Below are positions 24,075 to 30,475 of a stretch of 33,316 nt of DNA, piece by piece (within the stretch, counting starts at the first letter, position 1; each line of letters opens with the position of its first letter). Position numbers and translations under genes: made by a program. The stretch is taken from assembly GCA_013372975.1 (NCBI GenBank), contig JABXIS010000095.1:1-33316 (forward strand), given 5' to 3'. The notes under the pieces were generated by a model. The model saw only the letters and a program-made list of their open reading frames with translations, made no database searches and was not told where the DNA came from. The DNA is from Alphaproteobacteria bacterium. GTDB lineage: Bacteria > Pseudomonadota > Alphaproteobacteria > Sphingomonadales > Kordiimonadaceae.

Positions 24075-25055
24075 ATGAGTTTGGACCCAGAAAATCTAGC
24101 CAAGGCCGATCCGGTGGCCAAGGTGGTGCTCGCCAAAAGGGCGTCGCGCTTCCTGAATTCCGATAATCAGGCAGAAGATGAACTGGCAACAGTTGAGAAT
24201 ATTGCGCGGGCGTTGGCGCAGGATATATGTCTGGAAGTGCGAGAAACGCTTGCATTTGAGCTGAGGTTCTGTGAAAGCCTGCCCTATGATCTGGCGGCGC
24301 GTATCGCAACAGATGTGGAAAGTGTTTCTGGGCCTTTCATTGAGGTGACAAAAGCCATCACTGATGATCAATGGGCTGCACTTGTGCCGCATCTGGAAGA
24401 ACATGCGCAGATGCGGTTGGCCAAACGGGCTGATCTTGGCGAACATACAGCCTTTGCTATTGCCAATTCGTCGCCCAAATCACCGGCCGGCATGATGATC
24501 AAGAATGTTTCCATTCGCTTGTCAGAGCGCGTTTGTGGCCGCACCATGGACCGCTTCGGTGAAGAAGCCGACATGATGGAGGCGTTAAGTCGCCGTGAGG
24601 ACTTGCCGCTTAGGGTAGTGGAGCGGATCGTGGATATGGTCTCAGGCGAATGCCGCAAACTCCTGATGGAGAAATATCCGGTAGCGTTTGAGGTGGCAGA
24701 CAAAGTTGCCCAGACCAGCGCTGACGAAGTTTTATGGGGCAAGATTGCGAAAGCAGGCCCCGCGCAAGTGCATGGTTATGTGCTTGATTTGAAGCGCGAA
24801 GGGCGGCTGAATGAAGCCTTGGTGATCAAAATGGCGGGGCGCGGCAGCTTCCAGTTTCTGGGTAGTGCGCTGGCGATTGAAGCGGGGATTACCCTTGGGG
24901 ATGTGCGCCGTGTTATCGAGACAGGTGATCTCAGGCGTATGCTGCAACTGGTGCACCGCGCCGGGTTCAGCAAAGACGCTGCCATGAAGATCATGCGCAT
25001 CCTGAAGAAGAATGAATTGAGATTTGCACGCAGCGAAGGGGCCAGCATGCATTAG
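24075..25055 (+). CDS. DUF2336 family protein, copy B
   Basis: A 326-residue paralogue of the preceding gene, alignable along its whole length: KVVLAKRASRFL, ELATVENIARALAQDICLEVRETLAFELR, DLAARIATDVESVSGPFIE, EEHAQMRLAKRADLGEHT, DLPLRVVERIVDMVSGECRKLL. GGAG lies 7 bp before the ATG at 24075; an in-frame GTG at 24072 is less well spaced. The C-terminus is basic (KIMRILKKNELRFARSEG), while copy A ends with an acidic tail, so the partners or sites of the two may differ. A terminator follows, so the pair form one transcription unit. Confidence 0.85.
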   Translation: MSLDPENLAKADPVAKVVLAKRASRFLNSDNQAEDELATVENIARALAQDICLEVRETLAFELRFCESLPYDLAARIATDVESVSGPFIEVTKAITDDQWAALVPHLEEHAQMRLAKRADLGEHTAFAIANSSPKSPAGMMIKNVSIRLSERVCGRTMDRFGEEADMMEALSRREDLPLRVVERIVDMVSGECRKLLMEKYPVAFEVADKVAQTSADEVLWGKIAKAGPAQVHGYVLDLKREGRLNEALVIKMAGRGSFQFLGSALAIEAGITLGDVRRVIETGDLRRMLQLVHRAGFSKDAAMKIMRILKKNELRFARSEGASMH

Positions 25056-25093
25056 GCTATCAGATATTTGAATGCCCGGTGGTGTTGGGAGTG

Positions 25094-25126
25094 AAGGGCG
25101 TAGACCTTATGGGTCTGCGCCCTTTT
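25094..25126. terminator. Intrinsic terminator after the DUF2336 pair
   Basis: AAGGGCGTAGACC and GGTCTGCGCCCTT form a 13-bp stem with one T-G wobble around a 5-base loop, and T residues follow. It lies between convergent genes and its AA/TT flanks allow some function in both directions. Confidence 0.85.
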
Positions 25127-25137
25127 CATTAGGGGCG

Positions 25138-25587
25138 TTATTCGCTTGCACTGCCTTTGCCGATCATCTGGAGAAGATCGTCCTTTTTGCGAAGCACGAG
25201 CCAGACGCCGCAGAGAAAGGCAATGATCGCCATGTAGAAAAGCGTACCATCTTCCTGCATTTCGCCGTTTTCCATCCATTGTACCGTAACTCCCAATGGG
25301 CTGAACAGGTGGAAGGTGATGGCGCCTGCCATGATGCCTACGGTCAGAAGCGCACCCAACGCCCGCATGGCCGGGATCAGCAAAAGGATGCAGGCGACAA
25401 GCTCTGCCGCGCCTATGATATAGCCGCCGGTGGTGCGGAAAAACTCAAGCCCCAGGAATTGGCCAACCACATCAAAGATGTGCGCGGTTTCAGCTGATCC
25501 GCCGAATTTGAAGGGCAGGCTGCCGCCCAGGATAATGACAATCGCCAGCGCGGGCAGCCATTCAATATGTTTCTTGATAAAATCCAT
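25138..25587 (-). CDS. DoxX-like four-helix membrane protein
   Basis: The 149-residue protein has four hydrophobic helices (ALAIVIILGGSLPFKFGG, FFRTTGGYIIGAAELVACILLLIP, ALGALLTVGIMAGAITFHLF, LFYMAIIAFLCGVWLVL) and the GG..KF and GY..G..EL pattern of DoxX/DoxD-related proteins. The ATG at 25587 is preferred over an upstream extension because GGGAGAAGAAG precedes it and the family's lysine-tryptophan start (MDFIKKHIEWLP) follows. It is the last gene of a minus-strand operon, 16 bp after the ATP-grasp gene. DoxX-like proteins are mostly uncharacterised; roles in respiration or membrane integrity have been proposed. Confidence 0.75.
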   Translation of the reverse strand: MDFIKKHIEWLPALAIVIILGGSLPFKFGGSAETAHIFDVVGQFLGLEFFRTTGGYIIGAAELVACILLLIPAMRALGALLTVGIMAGAITFHLFSPLGVTVQWMENGEMQEDGTLFYMAIIAFLCGVWLVLRKKDDLLQMIGKGSASE

Positions 25588-25603
25588 CGTCTTCTTCTCC
25601 CGG

Positions 25604-26737
25604 TTAGTGGGTGATTGGATAGTGGCCTGTGAGGCGTTTTTCATGCCACCAGGCCTTGATCAGTTTTCTGAGCGGTGTTGGCTTGTGCCCGAGCCGCCTG
25701 TTTTTCGCGCCAATGGCATAAAGGTGCCCGAACTGGCGCATCAGGGTGCCGTAGGCCTCATAGAGTTTGGTGCGCGAATCCCAGATATGGGTAGCTTCGC
25801 CACCTGCGCCATTTACTTCAATGATGCGGAAGCCGTGCCCGGCTTTGAATGCGTCAAAGTCGCCGAAGCGCACATCAAAACGGCCGACAAAAAAATCACC
25901 CATTGATTTGGCGATCTCGTCAAACCGATCTGTCATGGCGTCTGTGATCTCATCATTGCCATTCCTGAAAATGGTGCCGCGGCAATGGTTGCCTGCGAAG
26001 GCCAGACGCACTTTTTCGCCCGCCGGAATTACCTCCGACAGGCGGCTGCGGTGGCGTTCCAGATAGAGGTGCGCCAGTTTGCCAGCACGGGCGTCCGCAA
26101 AGATCAGCTCCCTCAGGGTGTGTGTGCCGTCGCCTGTGACGCTTGGGAAATATTTTAGGGTGAGGCTGATAACGCGGCCTTTTTCCTCGTCCGGGTGGCG
26201 CACGTAGAAGACGCCTGCTTCACCTTCGGCATCCACAAGGGTTTGCAGGATGAAGTTGGCGCCCGGCGGGAAAGACCGGATATAGGCCTGAAGGTCGGTG
26301 TCAGATTTCACCACCTGAACGCCCGCACCGCGCATGCCGATATCGGGTTTGGCTACCAGCGGATAGACCAGCCCCGCCTCACGCATCTCGGTTTTTGCCT
26401 CATCCAGCGTGCGGCCTACGGCATCTTCGCCGCGCCAGCGTAATATCTTCACGTAAGGCGACACCCATGCGCGCGCACTTTCGCCTATCTGACGCAGCAC
26501 GTCATGTTTGCTTTCGCCCACAAGGCCGGAATATGGCAGCGAAGGGTTTGATCCTGTGGGCAGCGTGAGGCCCAAATGCCTGAGAGATAGCCATCCGCAA
26601 TAGAGCGCGATTGGCGTATAGAAAAGATGGGCCGGAGCAAATTCGAACCAGCTTGTTTCCGCCGCGCTGGCATCCAGTGCAGGCATGCCCGCATGGGGTT
26701 TGTCTGATGCGTTCAGGGCAAGAAGGTCCATCTGCAT
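25604..26737 (-). CDS. ATP-grasp domain protein, probable carboxylate-amine/thiol ligase
   Basis: A 377-residue protein. The central ATP-grasp fold shows the lysine-bearing strand YPLVAKPDIGMRGAGVQVV (~127-145), FILQTLVDAEGEAGVFYVR and the metal-binding end FRIIEVNGAGGEATHIWD (~320-337), where Glu and Asn would bind magnesium. The N-terminal ~90 residues are unlike D-Ala-D-Ala ligase and include a hydrophobic stretch (HLFYTPIALYCGWLSLRHLG) that could touch the membrane. The predicted chemistry is ATP-driven acyl-phosphate formation followed by ligation. The substrate is unknown. It lies 8 bp after the DedA gene, so the two may act on the same envelope-associated molecule. Start: ATG 26737; ATG 26731 is a near alternative, and ribosome-binding sites are weak. 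Confidence 0.8.
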   Translation of the reverse strand: MQMDLLALNASDKPHAGMPALDASAAETSWFEFAPAHLFYTPIALYCGWLSLRHLGLTLPTGSNPSLPYSGLVGESKHDVLRQIGESARAWVSPYVKILRWRGEDAVGRTLDEAKTEMREAGLVYPLVAKPDIGMRGAGVQVVKSDTDLQAYIRSFPPGANFILQTLVDAEGEAGVFYVRHPDEEKGRVISLTLKYFPSVTGDGTHTLRELIFADARAGKLAHLYLERHRSRLSEVIPAGEKVRLAFAGNHCRGTIFRNGNDEITDAMTDRFDEIAKSMGDFFVGRFDVRFGDFDAFKAGHGFRIIEVNGAGGEATHIWDSRTKLYEAYGTLMRQFGHLYAIGAKNRRLGHKPTPLRKLIKAWWHEKRLTGHYPITH

Positions 26738-26745
26738 GCTGCGGC

Positions 26746-27339
26746 TTACTCCATCTGAGCCGCGTAGCGGCTGCGTCTGACAAGTTTGTGTGTGGCGATT
26801 ATGGCACCCAAAGCGACCAGAATTGCTGCTGCCACGCCCGCAGGGCCCCCGAATGTAGCCGCTGCCTTCTGCACTTCGCTCACGAACAGGACCATCAGGC
26901 TAACCCACACGGCTGCGGCCACGCTCATCACCAGCGTGAAATGCAGGAGCGGCATTCTGAGAAAACCGAAGGTCAGATAGGTGGGCAGGCGGGTGCCTGG
27001 CAGGAAACGGGAAACAAACAAAACGGGGGTGCTGCGGCCTTCAAGCCAGCGTCTGAAATCGCGCGCCTTCCTGAGCGGCAGGCGGCGCCTGAGCCAGCGG
27101 CTTTTCTGCGCCAGCGCACCAAGGCCATAAAGCCCCACATCGCCTGCGGCAATGCCAATGGCCACGGCGCTTATCACCAGGGTTGCGCTTGCCATGCCGG
27201 CACCGACAAGCAGGCTGCCGGTGATCAGGGTGCCGTCTTCGGTGACGAGGGTGGCAAGTGCCAGCACAAGCGCCAGAAGAAGCGGTTCTTGCGCCACTCC
27301 TTCAGCCCAGGCCCAGATTGTGTCTGGTGTGATTGTCAT
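26746..27339 (-). CDS. DedA/SNARE-associated family membrane protein
   Basis: The 197-residue protein carries the DedA pattern: an N-terminal re-entrant-like segment with an acidic pair (LVTEDGTLITGSLLVGAG), the GD-GLYGLGALA segment, and the conserved basic motif VSRFLPGTRLPTYLTFGFLRM (~107-127). Four to five hydrophobic segments follow. Some DedA proteins are now known as undecaprenyl-phosphate or phospholipid flippases, so a lipid-transport role in the inner membrane is likely by family. First gene of the DedA-ATP-grasp-DoxX operon. A GGGAGAGG stretch abuts the start codon. The spacer to the divergent arsC is about 195 bp and includes a PHO-box-like element. Confidence 0.85.
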   Translation of the reverse strand: MTITPDTIWAWAEGVAQEPLLLALVLALATLVTEDGTLITGSLLVGAGMASATLVISAVAIGIAAGDVGLYGLGALAQKSRWLRRRLPLRKARDFRRWLEGRSTPVLFVSRFLPGTRLPTYLTFGFLRMPLLHFTLVMSVAAAVWVSLMVLFVSEVQKAAATFGGPAGVAAAILVALGAIIATHKLVRRSRYAAQME

Positions 27340-27418
27340 CCTCTCCCTTTCCCCATGCCTATTACCGGTGCCTTTGGGGTGTCTGTCAAGCGGCTTGATG
27401 GGCGCATGAAAAAGCGAC

Positions 27419-27436
27419 TTGTCATCAAACTGTCAC
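27419..27436 (+). promoter_or_regulatory. PHO-box-like direct repeat upstream of arsC
   Basis: TTGTCAT-CAAA-CTGTCAC is two 7-bp direct repeats with an 11-bp period, matching the PhoB consensus CTGTCAT-N4-CTGTCAT at 12 of 14 positions by eye. It lies 100 bp upstream of arsC and points the same way. Geometry downstream is imperfect: TACCAG follows 11 bp after the box and is a poor -10, while CATAGT (27441) is a better hexamer but too close. The divergent DedA operon starts 80 bp away on the other side. Confidence 0.55.
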
Positions 27437-27535
27437 ACCGCATAGTGTACCAGCCTGCTAGGCGATTTTGCCGCCGGGCGAAAGGGGTTACACGGCCCTT
27501 TGACGCAAATGTGTTGGTGGCTTGAGGAGGGTGTG

Positions 27536-28030
27536 ATGGCAAAAAATATCAATATTCTGGTTCTTTGTACGGGCAATTCCGCCCGTTCGGTGCTTAGCGA
27601 GGCCATCCTGAACAGGCGTGGCGAAGATCGCATCAGGGCCTATAGTGCGGGCAGCAAGCCAACAGGCAAGGTAAACCCGTTTGCCATCAAACTTCTGGAT
27701 GGCAAGGGCTATGATACATCGGGATTCCGATCCAAAAGCTGGGATGAGTTTGCGGCAGTGGACGCACCAGAGATGGATGTGGTGATCACTGTGTGCGATA
27801 GCGCGGCGGGGGAAACATGCCCTATCTGGCCGGGTGCACCCGTGACTGTGCATTGGGCCTTCCCTGATCCTGCCTATGTGGAAGGCACGGACGCAGACAA
27901 ACTTCAGGCTTTTTCTGATGTGTATGATGCCATCGATCCTTTGATCGAACGCTTGGTCGCGCTTGATATTGCATCCATGGATGCACCTGCCGTAAAAGCG
28001 GCGCTGAATGACATTTACAAAACACGCTAG
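27536..28030 (+). CDS. arsC: Arsenate reductase, thioredoxin-coupled low-molecular-weight phosphatase type
   Basis: The 164-residue protein has the phosphatase-like P-loop CTGNSARS (Cys11-x5-Arg17). It also has the two further cysteines used by the thioredoxin-coupled ArsC class: Cys88 in VCDSAAGE and Cys95 in TCPIWPG, seven residues apart as in the Staphylococcus aureus pI258 enzyme. It would reduce arsenate to arsenite in the cytoplasm via a relay of disulfides resolved by thioredoxin. GAGGAGG lies 5 bp before the ATG at 27536, which fixes the start against the longer frame from 27500. The next gene is an aquaporin-family channel 16 bp downstream. No ArsR-type repressor is nearby; the PHO-box-like repeat suggests phosphate control instead. 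Confidence 0.9.
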   Translation: MAKNINILVLCTGNSARSVLSEAILNRRGEDRIRAYSAGSKPTGKVNPFAIKLLDGKGYDTSGFRSKSWDEFAAVDAPEMDVVITVCDSAAGETCPIWPGAPVTVHWAFPDPAYVEGTDADKLQAFSDVYDAIDPLIERLVALDIASMDAPAVKAALNDIYKTR

Positions 28031-28046
28031 AGCAGGGAAATCAGGC

Positions 28047-28712
28047 ATGAAGCTGACACAGAAATTGACGGCAGAGTTTGTGGGCACATTGATGCTTTTG
28101 GCCACTGTGGTGGGTTCAGGCATCATGGGTGAAACGCTGGCTGCCGGGAACACGGCGGTCGCACTTTGGGGCAATACAGCGGCCACTGGCGCTATCCTTG
28201 TTGTGTTGATCCTGATGTTCGGGCCCATCTCTGGCGCCCATTTCAACCCGGCAGTAACGCTTGTGTTTTTGGCGCAGGGCCAGCTTAAGCGCACGGAAGC
28301 AGGGGCCTATATCGCTACACAGATCGTTGCGGCTATTGCGGGTGTCCTTCTTGCCCATGCCATGTTTGATATGGCGCTTGTGCAAACATCCACCCACGTG
28401 CGTACAGGCTCAGGGCAGTGGATCAGCGAGGGCGTGGCCACCTTCGGCCTGCTGGCGGCAATCCTTGGTACACTCAGGAGCAAGCCTGATGCCGTGCCCT
28501 ATGCTGTGGGCCTCTATATCACGGCGGGATACTGGTTTACGGCCAGCACCAGTTTTGCCAACCCGGCCGTTACCATTGCGCGGTCCTTTACCGATACTTT
28601 TTCGGGCATTGCCCCTCAGGATGTGGCGGCTTTTATCGGCATGCAGATTGTGGGTGCCTTTATCGCTATGTTCTTGTTCAAAGCCTTCGGTCAGGATAAA
28701 GTGGACGCCTAG
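28047..28712 (+). CDS. Aquaporin/MIP-family channel, AqpS-like (probable arsenite exit channel)
   Basis: The 221-residue protein has six membrane helices and both pore motifs: HFNPAVT (Asn67-Ala69) and FANPAVT (Asn172-Ala174). The residue after the second NPA, normally the arginine of the aromatic/arginine selectivity filter, is Val175. That should widen or neutralise the constriction and points away from a strict water channel. In Sinorhizobium meliloti the channel AqpS is paired with ArsC and lets arsenite flow out down its gradient; this two-gene unit has the same logic. The ATG at 28047 follows the arsC stop by 16 bp with AGCAGGGAAAT upstream. There is no ArsB or Acr3 pump here. Confidence 0.88.
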   Translation: MKLTQKLTAEFVGTLMLLATVVGSGIMGETLAAGNTAVALWGNTAATGAILVVLILMFGPISGAHFNPAVTLVFLAQGQLKRTEAGAYIATQIVAAIAGVLLAHAMFDMALVQTSTHVRTGSGQWISEGVATFGLLAAILGTLRSKPDAVPYAVGLYITAGYWFTASTSFANPAVTIARSFTDTFSGIAPQDVAAFIGMQIVGAFIAMFLFKAFGQDKVDA

Positions 28713-28721
28713 TCCACTTTT
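28698..28721 (+). terminator. Hairpin spanning the channel gene's stop codon
   Basis: AAAGTGGAC and GTCCACTTT form a perfect 9-bp stem around GCCTA, followed by only one more T. The stop codon TAG lies in the loop/stem junction. It could terminate weakly between the arsenic genes and apt, whose start is 15 bp further on, or simply trim the message. Confidence 0.5.
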
Positions 28722-28735
28722 GAGAAGGCAACCAC

Positions 28736-29266
28736 ATGAAGGACTTGAAGTCCTACATCCGGACCATTCCGGATTTCCCGTCTGATGGAATACAGTTCCG
28801 CGACGTGACCACCCTTTTCGGAAACCCTGCAGCCCTTAAACACACGATCGACCTACTGTTCGGCCATTTCAGAAATGACCGGGTTCAGATGGTGGCCGGT
28901 GTCGAAGCACGTGGTTTCATCCTTGGCGGCGCACTGGCGTGCCGTTTGGGCGCGGGCTTTGTGCCCATCCGCAAGAAAGGCAAACTGCCCCACCAGACGG
29001 TGGAAGAAAGCTATTCGCTCGAATATGGCGAAGCCACGCTAGAGATGCATCTGGATGCGTTTGGGGCGGGCGACCGTGTGCTTTTGATAGACGATCTGAT
29101 CGCCACTGGCGGTACGGCAGATGCCGCTGTCAATCTGATTGATCATCTTGGCGGTGACGTGGTTGGGGCTGGCTTCGTGGTAGACTTGCCGGACCTTGGC
29201 GGCAGTGCCAGGTTGAAATCCCGGTGTGACAAGGTGGTCAGTCTTGTCACTTTCGACGGCGAATAA
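28736..29266 (+). CDS. apt: Adenine phosphoribosyltransferase
   Basis: The 176-residue protein matches bacterial Apt throughout: YIRTIPDFPSDGIQFRDVTTLF at the N-terminus, GVEARGFILGGALA, the flexible loop VPIRKKGKLP, EYGEATLEMH and the PRPP-binding signature VLLIDDLIATGGTA (115-128). It salvages adenine to AMP with phosphoribosyl pyrophosphate in the cytosol. Length is normal. It lies 23 bp after the channel gene on the same strand, so part of its message may come from the arsC promoter, with a hairpin between. A good terminator follows. Confidence 0.96.
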   Translation: MKDLKSYIRTIPDFPSDGIQFRDVTTLFGNPAALKHTIDLLFGHFRNDRVQMVAGVEARGFILGGALACRLGAGFVPIRKKGKLPHQTVEESYSLEYGEATLEMHLDAFGAGDRVLLIDDLIATGGTADAAVNLIDHLGGDVVGAGFVVDLPDLGGSARLKSRCDKVVSLVTFDGE

Positions 29267-29290
29267 AGCCCCCCAATAAGCATTTGCAAG

Positions 29291-29325
29291 CAAAGCCGAG
29301 ACAGCATATGTCTTGGCTTTGTTTT
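29291..29325 (+). terminator. Intrinsic terminator after apt
   Basis: CAAAGCCGAGACA and TGTCTTGGCTTTG form a 13-bp stem with one G-T wobble around GCATA, followed by TTTT. Confidence 0.88.
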
Positions 29326-29355
29326 GTTATTACATAATGATTTTCAGGGGAATTT

Positions 29356-30213
29356 ATGGGGAAAATTTTTGGGCTTGTTGCTCTGTTTGTCTGTGCTGTT
29401 ACGGCGCATGCAGAAGAAACCATTGTTGCAGGCACATGGCACAGCATGATGTCAAAGGTGATGGGCGAGGAACGCGCCTATGCGGTTTACCTGCCGCCAT
29501 CTTATGAAGATGAAGAGCGCCGGTTTCCCGTGATATATGTGCTGGATGGTGACCAAACCCGCTTCAAGGGGGTAAGTGCGTTGGTGGAGAACCTGAGCAC
29601 CGAAAATATGGAAGGGCAGATCCCGCAATTTATCGTGGTCGCCATCCCGAATACGGACCGCACGCGGGACCTGACACCAACCCACACGCTGGCCTTTTTC
29701 AAGGACCAGACATCAGATGAGCTGGCTACCAGCGGCGGCGCAAGCCGGTTCCTCCAGTTTTTTGAGGATGAGCTGATCCCGCATATGGATGCGACCTACC
29801 GCACCACGGATAGCCGCATGCTGGTGGGGGAAAGCTATGGTGGCTTGTTCACAGCCAATGCGCTGCTGAGCGGCCGTAATATCTTCAGCCACTATCTGGT
29901 GACTGACGCCACCTATATCTGGGACAATAATTACCTGAACCGCGCGCTGGATGAGCAGTTGGCCGAGGGCTATGCCCCGGAAGGAAAAATCTATTTCTCA
30001 TTCGCCAACAATGCAGCCTTCGGGGAAATGGGCGAAACCAACCTCGCCTGGGGCAAGGCTTTTGCCGCCAAGCTTGAAACGGCCCAGTCAGATCGGTTCC
30101 ATGTTCGGCACCAGTATTTCGAGCATGAAAGCCACGGCACTGTGGCACTGCAAAGCTGGTACCATGGCTTCCGCTATTTCTATGAAGGCGACGGCAAAAA
30201 GGGTGAAAAATAA
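29356..30213 (+). CDS. Secreted alpha/beta-hydrolase, putative esterase (esterase D/IroE-like)
   Basis: The 285-residue protein starts with a Sec signal peptide (MGKIFGLVALFVCAVTAHA, likely cleaved after residue 19) and so acts in the periplasm or outside. The body has the putative-esterase layout: YAVYLPPSY, FPVIYVLDGDQTRF, the nucleophile elbow GESYGG (Ser160) and a C-terminal HESHGTVAL (His260) as the likely catalytic base. Family members include siderophore esterases such as IroE and S-formylglutathione hydrolases. No iron-uptake gene is nearby, so the substrate is open. AGGGGAATTT precedes the ATG. It is flanked by terminators on both sides and is therefore probably a single-gene unit. 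Confidence 0.85.
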   Translation: MGKIFGLVALFVCAVTAHAEETIVAGTWHSMMSKVMGEERAYAVYLPPSYEDEERRFPVIYVLDGDQTRFKGVSALVENLSTENMEGQIPQFIVVAIPNTDRTRDLTPTHTLAFFKDQTSDELATSGGASRFLQFFEDELIPHMDATYRTTDSRMLVGESYGGLFTANALLSGRNIFSHYLVTDATYIWDNNYLNRALDEQLAEGYAPEGKIYFSFANNAAFGEMGETNLAWGKAFAAKLETAQSDRFHVRHQYFEHESHGTVALQSWYHGFRYFYEGDGKKGEK

Positions 30214-30247
30214 CGCAATTTGCGACAATTAATTGTCTTTAATTGCG
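30214..30247. repeat. Nested 34-bp AT-rich dyad directly after the esterase stop
   Basis: CGCAATT (30214) and AATTGCG (30241) frame a perfect inner palindrome ACAATTAATTGT (30225-30236), all with one symmetry centre at 30230.5. The outer and inner arms are separated by unpaired TGCG and CTTT. No T-run follows, and a separate terminator lies 34 bp downstream, so a protein-binding site is as likely as an RNA hairpin. Confidence 0.5.
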
Positions 30248-30280
30248 AAATAATTGATGCAAATTTCGAAAATACACATA

Positions 30281-30307
30281 GGGCCTGAACGGATGTTCGG
30301 GCCCTTT
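30281..30307 (+). terminator. Intrinsic terminator after the esterase gene
   Basis: GGGCCTGAAC and GTTCGGGCCC form a 10-bp stem with one T-G wobble around GGAT, followed by TTT. Confidence 0.75.
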
Positions 30308-30346
30308 CCGTTACGGAAACCTGAGAATATATAGAGTTTTATTTGT

Positions 30347-30361
30347 TGGCATGGTTGCTGC
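30347..30361 (+). promoter_or_regulatory. Sigma-54-like element upstream of the repeat protein
   Basis: TGGCATGGTTGCTGC has GG and GC separated by exactly 10 bp and fits TGGCAC-N5-TTGC at 8 of 10 positions. It lies about 115 bp upstream of the next start codon on the right strand. The element is short and no enhancer dyad like the one at 9869 is visible nearby, so this may be chance. Confidence 0.3.
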
Positions 30362-30475
30362 GCTTGTTGAGGCGAAAAGGCAATCGGATGCGAACGAAAC
30401 GTCGCCAGGTAAAACGCGTTTCCAAAATCGCAACAGGCAACTCCCGATGGCTTTCTTGGAAAGAGGAGATGTCAC

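Noticed and set aside
30308-30475. Riboswitch-like leader before the VCBS-repeat gene
   Set aside because: I could match no known aptamer core or a convincing expression platform; only short, weak complementary stretches are present.
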